Source: Tildeniella nuda ZEHNDER 1965/U140
GTDB lineage: Bacteria > Cyanobacteriota > Cyanobacteriia > Leptolyngbyales > Leptolyngbyaceae
Assembly: GCA_019358895.1 (NCBI GenBank)
Contig: JAHHIG010000007.1
Span: 124,001 to 188,000, forward strand
Direction of reading: 5' to 3'
Length of the DNA stretch: 64,000 bases
Each line of letters begins with the position of its first letter. The stretch's first letter is position 1. Below the pieces are notes generated by a model, which saw nothing but the letters and a program-made list of their open reading frames with translations, made no database searches and was not told where the DNA came from. Position numbers and translations under genes: made by a program. Shown here piece after piece: positions 53,716 to 62,981 of the stretch.

Positions 53716-55014
53716 TTAAAGACAGGCTGACAGTGCCTGACTTAACTCTTGCGCTGTTTGGTAGCGATCGCTAACACGTGGTTGAGTGACCCGATCGATA
53801 ACCCGACGCAAGGCTGTCGTAATCTCTGGATAGTCATCCAGCATGAAGCGATAGCCCTGGCTACCTTTTTTGTAGAGGCGGCTTGGGTTTTCACCCGTGA
53901 TGAGGAAGATGAGGCTAGGACCGATCGGATAGAGGTCAGATTGGGTGACGGGTCGCCCTTGCGCTTGTTCTGGGGCTGCATAGCCCTCTGCGCCGATACG
54001 GGTGCCAGAAGGGATGCCGACTGCTTTGACGGCTCCGAAATCCAGCACTGCAATGCGGTTAGTGACTGTTTGTACTAACAGGTTGCCGGGCTTGATGTCG
54101 CGATGGATGATTGGCGTTCTGCGGGTGTGGAGATACGTCAAAACGTCGCAGGTTTGAATCATCCAGGCGATCGCCTGCTGACCAGAGACAGCCCCGTGTT
54201 GGCGAATCCGCCTGTCCAAATCTTGACCGTGCAGCAACGCCATTACCAGGTACTTTTTGCCTGCCTCAACGAAAAAGTCATAAAACTGGGGAATACCTGG
54301 ATGGCTGAGCGTTTGCAGGGTGCTTGCCTCCCGTTCAAACAGCTCTTGCGCCTTGGGGATTTTAGCCATGTCCGCATTCATCTCTTTGAGCACCCGGAGT
54401 GCATTCTGCGGTTGCCCGGATGATGGTATAACGTCCGGATGCCACACAAGGTAGGTCGTGCCCATACCGCCCTTACCCAGCACCCGCAGCACCTGATACT
54501 GACGAATCGTTTTCTCGACCTTGACGGGCAAGCCACAATGCACACAAAAAAGGTTATCGGGTGGGTTGCCAGCATGAGTGCAGGGCTGCCTCTGCTGCCT
54601 GCTCAACTGTGGCGATTTAGGAAGGGCGGGTAGTTGGGGCGCTTTAGCGATCGCCAATACATTCATTGATGCATCACCTGTTGCTGCCAGAATCTGTAGT
54701 TTCAGCAGCGGACCACCCTGCGCTAACTGAAGCAACGCATTCGTTGAAATCAGCCCCTGTGACATCACAGCGCCGTTGACATACGTGCCATTAGAACTGT
54801 GATTGACCAGATGCCACGAAACAGTCCTTTCAGACATAGCAGCAGCAGGCATGTCAATCTGACGCAAATCCAGGTGGTGCCGAGAAACCAAGAGATCGTC
54901 GAGGATCACATGGTTTCCCGGTGCACGACCAATCTGAATGAGCGGTTCACTTTTGAAACTCCACTGCCTGAGAGGAGTTCTGTGCTGAGGATGAAGGAGG
55001 GTCAGGATGACCAT
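53716..55014 (-). CDS. FHA-domain Ser/Thr protein kinase with zinc-binding linker
   Basis: 432 residues. The N-terminal FHA domain (about 25-105) has IGRAPGNHVIL, SRHHLDL and NHSSNGTYVN, all conserved phosphothreonine-binding positions. A short zinc-ribbon-like segment has C145, C157 and C160. The kinase domain (about 172-430) has LGKGGMGTTYL, VLK at about 208-210, HRDIKPGN and DFGAV. It can bind a phosphorylated partner and phosphorylate it or itself. The PP2C phosphatase gene is next upstream on the same strand (286-bp gap), its likely opponent. The gap 55015-55300 holds no gene. Confidence 0.94.
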   Translation of the reverse strand: MVILTLLHPQHRTPLRQWSFKSEPLIQIGRAPGNHVILDDLLVSRHHLDLRQIDMPAAAMSERTVSWHLVNHSSNGTYVNGAVMSQGLISTNALLQLAQGGPLLKLQILAATGDASMNVLAIAKAPQLPALPKSPQLSRQQRQPCTHAGNPPDNLFCVHCGLPVKVEKTIRQYQVLRVLGKGGMGTTYLVWHPDVIPSSGQPQNALRVLKEMNADMAKIPKAQELFEREASTLQTLSHPGIPQFYDFFVEAGKKYLVMALLHGQDLDRRIRQHGAVSGQQAIAWMIQTCDVLTYLHTRRTPIIHRDIKPGNLLVQTVTNRIAVLDFGAVKAVGIPSGTRIGAEGYAAPEQAQGRPVTQSDLYPIGPSLIFLITGENPSRLYKKGSQGYRFMLDDYPEITTALRRVIDRVTQPRVSDRYQTAQELSQALSACL

Positions 55015-55300
55015 GTGAAGGTTAGACTCTAGACGTTAGACTCTAAGCTGCGGATTGTCTAAGTAATTCTGTAGGGTGCGTATAGCCGTTCCGGCATTCA
55101 AGAAAAGTGCAACGTAACGTACCCATCGATCAGCGTTTGGGGCGCTACGGCGTTGCCTTTAGCGAAGCCATGCCATAGCTTGCTTCTCGAAGAGTAGGCT
55201 TTACACACCCTACTTTATTAAATCCACGATCCTCAGCGCTGTTCAAAGTTAACAGTAGCCGTCTAGCGATCGGTCAATGATCGACTCACAGCGCCAAATG

Positions 55301-57409
55301 TTAACGTAAATGGTCAAGATTGGGGCGAACTTTAGCGCGGATTGCGATCGCTGTAATGTTGTCGTGACCGTTGTATTGGTTCGCCAGTTCAACCAGTTGA
55401 GTCACGCCCTGCTCCAAATTGGCTTGCGAACTGAGCAGTGGCTCCACATGAGTGCGCCAATGTGTTTCCAGGAGATCATTGTCGGTTAGCCCATCGGAGC
55501 ACAGCAGCAGCAGGGTATCTTCGTTCAGCTCAACGTACTGAATGTCAGGTTTAATGAAATGCTCATCGCGGGGTCCTAGCGCCTGGGTTAACTGATAGGC
55601 ATCGGGACGAGCGTAGGCAATATCAGGATCAACGCCTCGTTGGATCTCACGCTGACCCACTTCGTGATCGATCGTAATCTGCTCCAAGCCCCGTTTACGA
55701 GTGTAGCGATACAGGCGACTATCACCAACATGAGCGATCGCCGCTTCCGTATCTTGAATGAGCAAGACGACTAGCGTTGTGCCCATGCGCCCACTGCCTG
55801 AGCGGGCATTTTGCTGATTGACATCATAAATGGCTTTGTTAGCAAGCTGCACGGCATCAATCAAGACCTCTGGTCCAGGCAGTTTGTTCGCGGTACTGTC
55901 AGAAAAGGGGGTGCTTTGCCACTTTTCTTTAAAGTAGCGGCGCAGGGTATCGACCGCTAGAGCACTGGCAACTTCACCGCCTGCATGTCCTCCCATACCA
56001 TCACACAAAATGTAGAGGTTTCGGGCATGGACTGTCTTACCAGAAGGGCTTTCAAGCTTTGCCGTTTGGGTTTCGATGCCAAAGTAATCTTCGTTGTGAT
56101 CTCGCTGCCGCCCAATGTCCGTCCGCCCAGCGTCCTCCAGATTAAACAACTGCATGGGCAAAACGACCGTTGGCAGATCATCACTATCGCCGTCGCTCTC
56201 TACATCTGGCGGCAGTGTTGGCTCTGGAAGAGGTACTTCTAAACGGGTTGAGGCATCGGCTGTACTAAGATCTGCTGCGCTGGATGAAGGTGATCGTTCT
56301 GGGTTGCTCATCGGATCGCTAATAGCGGCATCAGACGGTTCAAAGTTCTCAAGATCGGGCATCATCTCGGTTTCAGGTTGGTTTGCCTGGAGTTCGTGGG
56401 CAATTTCCTCAATGCGCGATCGCACATCGGCTACGGTTTCTAGCTTGCCAGCCTCTAAATCGGCTAACAGAACATAGATGGCACCAATTTGCGTACGCTG
56501 CGATTGAGCGAACAAAGTCTGCCACAGTTGCCCTAGATCTTGCAAGGTCACTGGTACATCCGGCAGGTTTGAGTACAGGCGTTGCAGACAGATTGCCTGA
56601 TCTTCGTCTATCCTCAAGTTTTCAATTTCTAACAGACTGCGGCAGGCGTGCCATGCGTCCAACGCGCTCCACAGTTCTACCATTTCGTAGAGCCAATGCA
56701 ATAGCTGTAAGGCTGGCAAGGCAAGATCATCATCCAGCCACAAATCAATGAGTCGCGGTAAGAGCGCCCGGTCTTCTAACAGAATAATTTGCTGCCCGTC
56801 TTGCTGCCACGCATCGTGAATGATCGGTAAAGCTTGATGAAATTTGCTGCCTAATGCCAGGTAAGGTTGAGCGATCGCAGGCACTGCTATGGACTGCACT
56901 GAAGGCAAGCGAGTACCCGCTAATGACATCGGCTCACCCTCTGCCGCATCAGCTTGACGCTCACCTGGAGGAAGACCGATCGACTCGTCTGCCCCTTGCT
57001 TTGCCAGCGCCTCTAAGAGCGACATTTGAAACGGCTGGCAATCCAACACCCGGACGTGCGTTTCTATCTTGGCTTCATCTGGCGACGGTAATACCTCCAA
57101 AAGCCGATAGCGCTGACGGCGATCGAGATAGGTAGATTCTTCGCTACTAATCTTTTCCAAAGGCTCGTCAGCCGTCGCTGTTGCCGTAGCCGTGATAGAA
57201 GGCAGTTTATCTGTTCGCGATGGGTCAGCCACTATAAGCGCCCACCAGATGACACCTGCAAGCGCGCCGCACTCCTGGCACTGCACTGCATCAAAAGGCA
57301 CAAGGCTATCACAGTCAGGGCAAGTATTTTGAGTCAGCGATGTGCCGCACTCCTGGCAAAACTTGTTGGTGTTGGGGTTTTCAAACTGGCATTGAGGACA
57401 GACAAGCAT
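55301..57409 (-). CDS. PP2C-family phosphatase with N-terminal double zinc ribbon
   Basis: 702 residues. Residues 4-50 hold paired CxxC units (CPQCQF, CQECG, CPDCDS, CQECG), a double zinc ribbon. A long helical, acidic region of no known family (about 60-400) follows. The PP2C domain (about 430-690) has DIGRQRDHNED, LCDGMGGHAGGE, HVGDSRLYR, LLLCSDGLTDN and GHDNITA; the Asp residues bind the two metal ions. It removes phosphate from Ser/Thr. It shares the strand and the zinc-ribbon feature with the FHA kinase downstream. Confidence 0.94.
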   Translation of the reverse strand: MLVCPQCQFENPNTNKFCQECGTSLTQNTCPDCDSLVPFDAVQCQECGALAGVIWWALIVADPSRTDKLPSITATATATADEPLEKISSEESTYLDRRQRYRLLEVLPSPDEAKIETHVRVLDCQPFQMSLLEALAKQGADESIGLPPGERQADAAEGEPMSLAGTRLPSVQSIAVPAIAQPYLALGSKFHQALPIIHDAWQQDGQQIILLEDRALLPRLIDLWLDDDLALPALQLLHWLYEMVELWSALDAWHACRSLLEIENLRIDEDQAICLQRLYSNLPDVPVTLQDLGQLWQTLFAQSQRTQIGAIYVLLADLEAGKLETVADVRSRIEEIAHELQANQPETEMMPDLENFEPSDAAISDPMSNPERSPSSSAADLSTADASTRLEVPLPEPTLPPDVESDGDSDDLPTVVLPMQLFNLEDAGRTDIGRQRDHNEDYFGIETQTAKLESPSGKTVHARNLYILCDGMGGHAGGEVASALAVDTLRRYFKEKWQSTPFSDSTANKLPGPEVLIDAVQLANKAIYDVNQQNARSGSGRMGTTLVVLLIQDTEAAIAHVGDSRLYRYTRKRGLEQITIDHEVGQREIQRGVDPDIAYARPDAYQLTQALGPRDEHFIKPDIQYVELNEDTLLLLCSDGLTDNDLLETHWRTHVEPLLSSQANLEQGVTQLVELANQYNGHDNITAIAIRAKVRPNLDHLR

Positions 57410-57764
57410 GGTGGGACTTCCTTCATTCCCCGTTGGGGAGGCTCAGGGTGGGGCATCGGCTACAGAGGCAAACCAGCGTCGGTCACAGGGTTAGATCGAG
57501 TTGCGACCGTTAGGGGCGATCGAGTCTTGTCAGACAAAACTGTAGCCTATTTAAGCAGAATTCCCAAAACTGCTCCTCTGCATACAGCTTATCTGAATGT
57601 TTGGCACTCGGCATCTTTAAGAAAAGAGAGAAAGAACGTTTTGAGTCCTGAGCCAATCCTGCCTTCTGCCTCTTCGCAGAAGTGAGGTGTGAGGTGTGAG
57701 GAGTATTAGCTTCTGCCCTCTGCCTTCTGCCCTCTGCCTTCTACCCTCTGCCTTCTGCCTTCTT
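57410..57764. repeat. intergenic region with GAGGTGT / CTGCCTT repeats
   Basis: The part from about 57660 repeats the block seen at 7709: CTGCCTCTTCGCAGAAG, then GTGAGGT heptamers, then a run of CTGCCYTCTGCCTT units. No gene is seen. The rest should hold the PP2C promoter. Confidence 0.75.
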
Positions 57765-59399
57765 TTACAAACTTGAAACAGCCAGCTTCTTCAACCGATA
57801 GTCCGCACCGCGTTTCGCAGCACAAAAGCCCAAGTCAACCGACTGGTTCGGCTCAATTACCCGTCCCCATTCGGGTGGATCAACCGTGTATCGGGAACCT
57901 TGGCGGGCAAACGTGCCATTCCAACTGTTGCGGATGGTTGCCTGGTTCATCTGAAACTTCAGCCGCCAGTTGCGACTGCTGGCGCTGCCACGATTCGTCA
58001 CTCGAATAGCGGTACAAAACCCAGTCTGCCAGTCTGATTGCACGATCGCTTCTACCTGTAGTTTGCTATCAGAGCTGGAAGGCACGATCGCGGCTGAAGG
58101 ACGGGGCGACGGCAAGACCGTAGGGGAAAGTGGCGGTACTGATGGTCTCACTGCTACTGTAAGCGGTGGCGCTCCAAGCGACGATAGGAGCTGGCTGAGC
58201 AATTGCTGCTTGGCTTGATCCACCGTGCGCCAGTCATTCTGCAAGATGCCGCCTGTATCGCTACTGTCGGGGTTCCAGCTCCAGTAGGCAAAGTGCAGCT
58301 TTTTTTGCTGGATGAAATTGACGAACTGACGTTGCCAGATGCCTTCTTTAGAACTAGCATCCACTTGTCGTCCGCCAAATTCACCAATCAGAACGGGCGC
58401 AATCTTTCGACTGGCAAGGTAGTTGAAGCCCACTTCCCAGCGGTTGAGCAAATTTTTTGGAAAGGCGGCTTCCGAAAACCAGGGCTGGTTGAAGACACCC
58501 GGACCATACTCGTGAGGCGAATAAACCAACTTACGTGCTTTGTTGAGGCGCACCGGATAACGTCCTGCGCCTTCCAGATTGCCACCCTGCCAGTGCCCTG
58601 TTAGCCGTTGTCCGGGGACGTTCTTTTCCACGCCTTCCACGACGATGAGCCAGTGGGGAGCGATCGCCAAAACAGCATTACCCGCTCGTTCCGCTGCCAG
58701 CCGCCAGTCGGTTGCCCGGTCATTGGTGCCCCAACTGGCGCGACCGTGAGGTTCGTTTTTCAAGTCGGCTCCAATCACGTTGGGCTGCTTTTGATAGCGC
58801 GTTGCCAGCAGTTTCCAGGTGTCAAGCCAGTCTGCTTCGGTGAACCCATCACCATACCAAAGCTCAGGAATCCGCTGATTGTTCAGGCGATGGCTATCCA
58901 GCAGGATCATCAATCCCTGGCGCTGCGCTTCTTGAATGATCAGATCCATTGCTTCCAATGGCGTTTTGCCTTGCAGGTCGCGGTTGTTGCCAAGGCTGAA
59001 ATCGACTCCGCTGATAGTGGAGGCACGCAAGCTCTGCACTGCATACGGTAATCGAATGAGGTTGTAGCCCAGACTCTTGATTTGCGCCAACATCTCTTTG
59101 TAGTCACGCGCCCAGAGACCATGAGGCACCTGTGTTTCGGTTTCGATGCCGAACCAATTCACGCCTCGTAGCAAGACAGGCTGACCGCTGGCATCGACGA
59201 TTTGAGCACCGCTGGTGGAGAGGGGAAACTGCATGGCAGCGTCTGCTGGATTGAGTCGATGCAGCGATAGGCTCAGGAAGAGGGTCGAGAAGACAAGTCC
59301 AGTACAGAGCCAGCGCAAGCGCGTTTGTAGCGATCGCCAGCCGTTATGCCCTTTTGCGAAATTGCCCAGCCGTCGAAGCCATCGCTCAAGTTGACTCAT
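57765..59399 (-). CDS. secreted GH5 cellulase with CBM2-like domain
   Basis: 544 residues from the ATG at 59399 (a GTG at 59432 is the other start). A long basic N-terminus and one helix (about 33-50, ending PADAA) look like a signal peptide or anchor. The GH5 domain (about 65-395) has RGVNWFGIE, NLIRLPY, acid/base Glu216 in LKNEPHG, HEYGPG and nucleophile Glu340 in IGEFGG. A Pro/Ser linker leads to a C-terminal CBM2-type cellulose-binding domain with paired Cys and NRGSASSRNW. It cuts beta-1,4-glucans. In a cyanobacterium it may trim self-made cellulose or sheath polysaccharide. Confidence 0.93.
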   Translation of the reverse strand: MSQLERWLRRLGNFAKGHNGWRSLQTRLRWLCTGLVFSTLFLSLSLHRLNPADAAMQFPLSTSGAQIVDASGQPVLLRGVNWFGIETETQVPHGLWARDYKEMLAQIKSLGYNLIRLPYAVQSLRASTISGVDFSLGNNRDLQGKTPLEAMDLIIQEAQRQGLMILLDSHRLNNQRIPELWYGDGFTEADWLDTWKLLATRYQKQPNVIGADLKNEPHGRASWGTNDRATDWRLAAERAGNAVLAIAPHWLIVVEGVEKNVPGQRLTGHWQGGNLEGAGRYPVRLNKARKLVYSPHEYGPGVFNQPWFSEAAFPKNLLNRWEVGFNYLASRKIAPVLIGEFGGRQVDASSKEGIWQRQFVNFIQQKKLHFAYWSWNPDSSDTGGILQNDWRTVDQAKQQLLSQLLSSLGAPPLTVAVRPSVPPLSPTVLPSPRPSAAIVPSSSDSKLQVEAIVQSDWQTGFCTAIRVTNRGSASSRNWRLKFQMNQATIRNSWNGTFARQGSRYTVDPPEWGRVIEPNQSVDLGFCAAKRGADYRLKKLAVSSL

Positions 59400-59567
59400 A
59401 TGCCCTACCGGATTTGCAAACCGTTGATTCACATTGATCAGACATGCGGATGCTGTAGAGGCTGACGCTAATCACCCTCAAAAGGTGCCTCAAAGCCACC
59501 CGCAAAATTCATCACAGACGTTCTCTCTGTATAATTTCAGGAGATTCTTCAGCGATCGCCAACCGCC

Positions 59568-61133
59568 ATGATCGACTCCTTGCTCATTGCCAAAACCGCT
59601 TCAGCCCAGAGTAGCCGTTGTTGCCTCATACCTGCGATGGCGAATCGTCACGGCTTGATTGCTGGAGCAACAGGCACGGGCAAAACAGTAACACTGCAAG
59701 TGATGGCTGAACGGTTTAGCCAGATTGGGATACCCGTCTTTGTGGCAGATGTTAAGGGCGATCTGTCTGGTCTGAGTCAAGCAGGGAGTGACAAGCCGAA
59801 GCTTCGCGATCGCATCCAGCAGCTTGAGTTACCAGACTTTCAGTTTGTCAGTTGCCCGGTCGAGTTTTGGGATGTGTTTGGCGAACAGGGTCATCCCTTA
59901 CGCACCACGATATCAGAGATGGGTCCGTTGCTGTTGGCACGCCTGCTCAACCTGAACGAAACACAAGCTGGAGTGCTGAACATTGCCTTTCAAATTGCTG
60001 ACGATTTGGGGCTGCTACTGCTCGACCTTAAAGATCTGCGATCGCTCTTACAGTTCGTTGGCGACAAGGCGAAAGACTTTAAAACGGAGTATGGCAACAT
60101 CTCTGCTGCCAGTGTGGGTGCAATCCAGCGAGGTCTCCTGACTTTAGACCAGCAGGGGGGCGATCGGTTTTTTGGCGAACCCGCGCTTGACCTCATGGAT
60201 TTGCTGCAAACCGATGCGAATGGTCACGGCGTAGTCAACATCCTCGCCGCTGATCGGCTCATACAGGCACCCAAACTGTATGCTACCTTCCTACTCTGGC
60301 TGCTTTCTGAATTGTTTGAGCAGTTGCCTGAAGTGGGTGATCTGGACAAACCAAAGCTGGTATTCTTCTTTGACGAGGCACATCTCCTCTTTGCTGATGC
60401 CTCCAGCGCCCTCCAAGACAAGCTGGAACAGGTCGTCCGGCTGATTCGCTCCAAAGGCGTTGGCATCTATTTCTGCACTCAAAATCCAACCGATGTGCCG
60501 CTAAAAGTGCTGGGGCAATTGGGTCATCGGTTGCAGCACGCGCTTCGCGCCTTTACACCACTTGACCAGAAAGCCGTCAAAGCCGCTGCTACAACCTTCC
60601 GCCCCAACCCATCCTTAAAAGTCGAGCAGGTCATTACAGAGTTGGGCATCGGCGAGGTGCTGGTGTCTTTCCTGGATGCAGAAGGCATACCGACGATCGT
60701 GGAACGTGCGTTTGTATTACCACCTCAGAGTCAGATCGGCGCGATCGACCCTCAACAGCGTCAGCAGCAGATTCGCGGCTCAGTGCTGTACGGACACTAC
60801 GAAGCAATCGAAGATCGTGAGTCAGCTTACGAGCTGCTGCAAGCGAAGGCAACTGAAGCCGCTAAAGCAACTGCCACCGCTACCGCTCAAGCTCAAGCTG
60901 AAAAGCTGGCAGAGAAGGAACGTCAACAGGCTGAGAAAGAAGCTGCTCAGGCACAAAAACAGGCAGATAAAGTGGCAGCAGCCGAGGCAAAGGAAGACGC
61001 TCGTCTGGCGCGTGAGCGTGAGAAGTTCCTCGTCAACCTGGCTGGAAGTGCAGCCCAAGCGATCGGCGGCTCTCAGGGGAAAAGTATTGTGCGGGGTGTG
61101 TTAGGGGGAATTCTTGGCACCAGACGACGGTAG
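59568..61133 (+). CDS. HerA-like / DUF853 ATPase
   Basis: 521 residues. Walker A is in [17 protein letters not shown] (about 25-40) and Walker B in [12 protein letters not shown] (about 265-276); CTQNPTDVP is the sensor segment. This is the YjgR/DUF853 branch of HerA-FtsK helicase-like ATPases, whose role is unclear. The last about 110 residues are an Ala/Gln/Lys/Glu coiled coil ending in a short glycine-rich region. No nuclease such as NurA is nearby. It is convergent with the SUI1 gene (16 bp). Confidence 0.92.
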   Translation: MIDSLLIAKTASAQSSRCCLIPAMANRHGLIAGATGTGKTVTLQVMAERFSQIGIPVFVADVKGDLSGLSQAGSDKPKLRDRIQQLELPDFQFVSCPVEFWDVFGEQGHPLRTTISEMGPLLLARLLNLNETQAGVLNIAFQIADDLGLLLLDLKDLRSLLQFVGDKAKDFKTEYGNISAASVGAIQRGLLTLDQQGGDRFFGEPALDLMDLLQTDANGHGVVNILAADRLIQAPKLYATFLLWLLSELFEQLPEVGDLDKPKLVFFFDEAHLLFADASSALQDKLEQVVRLIRSKGVGIYFCTQNPTDVPLKVLGQLGHRLQHALRAFTPLDQKAVKAAATTFRPNPSLKVEQVITELGIGEVLVSFLDAEGIPTIVERAFVLPPQSQIGAIDPQQRQQQIRGSVLYGHYEAIEDRESAYELLQAKATEAAKATATATAQAQAEKLAEKERQQAEKEAAQAQKQADKVAAAEAKEDARLAREREKFLVNLAGSAAQAIGGSQGKSIVRGVLGGILGTRRR

Positions 61134-61149
61134 CGTCCTTGCAACGGTT

Positions 61150-61524
61150 CTAGCCGCCACTACTTTTTGCTTTGTAGCCAAGCTTGATCAGAAACTCGAC
61201 CACCTTTTGCTTATGATCGCCCTGGATTTCAAGCTCGTTTTCTTTCAGCGTACCGCCAGCACCACAGTGCGCCTTGAGCTGTTTGAGCAACTCTGTCAAA
61301 GTGTCTGCATTGGCTTGAAAGCCGCGTACGATCGTGACCGTTTTACCTTTCCGTCCAGCCCGCGAGGCTTCAACTCTCAGGTTTTGCTGGTTGGGTGGCA
61401 GGTCGGGGACAGCTCGTTTGAACGCCTCAGCATTGTCAGCGTTGCCAAACTCAGAGTAAACAATCCGCCCTTTATCGGCGGGTTTTGTAGAAGAGGTATT
61501 AATAGGCTTTTGCTTGGAAGACAT
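61150..61524 (-). CDS. SUI1/eIF1-like translation factor (YciH type)
   Basis: 124 residues from the ATG at 61524. A disordered N-terminus precedes the SUI1 domain: VTIVRGF, LLKQLKAHCGAGGTLKENELEIQGDH and LIKLGYKAK, the positions that bind the ribosome in eIF1. In bacteria, YciH proteins influence start-site fidelity or stress translation. It stands alone, next to a mobile repeat upstream. Confidence 0.94.
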   Translation of the reverse strand: MSSKQKPINTSSTKPADKGRIVYSEFGNADNAEAFKRAVPDLPPNQQNLRVEASRAGRKGKTVTIVRGFQANADTLTELLKQLKAHCGAGGTLKENELEIQGDHKQKVVEFLIKLGYKAKSSGG

Positions 61525-61623
61525 GGCGAGGCGCGCAGGATAACCATTGCAAGGTGCTAGCAACTACAATACTAGCGGCAATCGCTGCGATCGAGTCTTA
61601 AGAGGCTGTTTGAAAAGCGTCTG

Positions 61624-61742
61624 GCGGTTAAAACCGCGACTACGTAAACAAAGTCCGCCGACACGGACTACCGAAACGCGAGGGCTTTATAACCTGCGAC
61701 GGCAGGTTTTGTCCGTGTAGCCGCGACTTCAGTCGCCAAGGC
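61624..61742 (+). repeat. mobile-repeat-like element (copy B)
   Basis: GGTTAAAACCGCGACTACGT starts the copy; GACTACCGAAA, ATAACCTGCG and GTCCGTGTAGC follow. The left end is an inverted copy of 62936-62958. Many internal short palindromes, such as AACCTGCGACGGCAGGTT, suggest a miniature mobile element. Confidence 0.75.
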
Positions 61743-61771
61743 TACAAGTATACGGACTTTTAAAACGTCCT

Positions 61772-62515
61772 CTAAGGCTTTGATACAGAGGCTTTGCCCG
61801 TGTTACCAATCTCCTGAATGCGATCGCGTACGCGCTGTTCTTCTTTTCCGCGCCCACTTGCCCGATACAGATCGGCAGCTCGCAGTAAGGAAATCAGCCC
61901 ATTCCGTGCGTCTCCCTGAATAATCTGTCTGCTAGCGATCGCCTCATAGGTTTCAGGGGGCTGCGGAAGCGGTGGTGTTGATACCAGCGTTTGACTTCTG
62001 CTAACGCTCAGTTCAGCGGCTGTGGGTGCATCGGCAATGAACAACCGACTGGGAAACGTGGTAAACACACGACCATCCCAACTAGCGACACGCCCTACAA
62101 CACAAATGGGACCTTCATCCACTTGAATGCCCCAATCGCTAGTGTAGTTATCGGCACCTAATAGATAGCTCTTGCCTGGTTCGGCGTACCAGTACTTAAA
62201 GATCCGCTTGGGCGCATCAGGATGGTAGAGCGAAATGACCGTCGCCGTTTCGGTGTTATTGATGACTTTGATCGGTCCGATTCTGCTGTCTAACAAGCCT
62301 GACTTGGTGCGCTGCGACAGTGCGCCAGGCTCATACGAAGTCGCACAGCTCTGTGCCTGAGCGCTTAGAGGATGAGCGGTAAAAAGGACAATTGTTGCAG
62401 GTGTAAAGACGGCGATCGTCAGAAGCCTTCTTAAAGTAACGGTAAGAATCTTCGCAACAGGGCTACAAGACTGTAGAAGGCAGCCTGCCTGAAGAAAAGT
62501 CTTTTGGTCTATCAT
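61772..62515 (-). CDS. exported hypothetical protein
   Basis: 247 residues. A signal peptide (about 25-55, ending LSAQAQS) precedes a folded part (about 60-160) with IKVINNTETATVISLYHP and GKSYLLGADNYTSDWGIQVD, then a Pro-rich stretch and a helical, TPR-like tail (LISLLRAADLYRASGRGKEEQ). No family is recognised. Inverted repeat copies B and C lie on either side, at 61624 and 62847. Confidence 0.7.
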   Translation of the reverse strand: MIDQKTFLQAGCLLQSCSPVAKILTVTLRRLLTIAVFTPATIVLFTAHPLSAQAQSCATSYEPGALSQRTKSGLLDSRIGPIKVINNTETATVISLYHPDAPKRIFKYWYAEPGKSYLLGADNYTSDWGIQVDEGPICVVGRVASWDGRVFTTFPSRLFIADAPTAAELSVSRSQTLVSTPPLPQPPETYEAIASRQIIQGDARNGLISLLRAADLYRASGRGKEEQRVRDRIQEIGNTGKASVSKP

Positions 62516-62981
62516 TTTTTACACTCATGAACGCAAGCAAAAGCACACCATTTGTTAAGTTCTTTGAAGGCTGATGCCGTCAAAGAAGTCATCAACCTAT
62601 GCAAATGCCTAACTAACCTCTCCTTTCTACAGACAAAGCGATCGCTATCAGGATGCTGAGGCTAATCTTTAAGATAGTTTTGCAATTAGAGACCGTTGCT
62701 TTGTCGTAACTTCGCCAGATAGGTACTGATTCGCCTGCTTAACATAGCTTCCGTACCCAAGAAGATGTTTGAAAAGTCAAAACCCTGTAGCTTCACCAAC
62801 AGAGATGCTTCGCTTTTTTTGCTGACAAAGGCTTTACACAGCTACACGGACACTAGCGTAACCATGCTCGAAGGGCTATAGCCCGCCAACGTAGGTTATA
62901 GCCTTGTCTTTCGGTAGTCTGCGTCGGGGGATTTTTTTACGTAGTCGCGGTTTTAACTACCAAAGACGCTCCAAACAATCT
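62516..62981. other. intergenic region with repeat copy C
   Basis: Apart from the repeat at 62847-62960, nothing recognisable is seen; the first 200 bases probably hold the promoter of the exported protein. Confidence 0.5.
62847..62960 (-). repeat. mobile-repeat-like element (copy C), inverted to copy B
   Basis: Read on the - strand it runs AGTTAAAACCGCGACTACGT, then GACTACCGAAAG, CTATAACCTACG and GTCCGTGTAGC, matching copy B in order. It also holds GGCTATAGCC-type palindromes. Confidence 0.75.

Noticed and set aside
60822-61058. Cys/Leu/Ser-rich open frame antisense to the HerA-like ATPase tail
   Set aside because: It is a shadow of the Ala/Lys coiled-coil coding sequence.
59568-61133. HerA-like ATPase as part of a defence system
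   Set aside because: No NurA, SIR2 or nuclease gene lies nearby; neighbours are a cellulase and a SUI1 factor.
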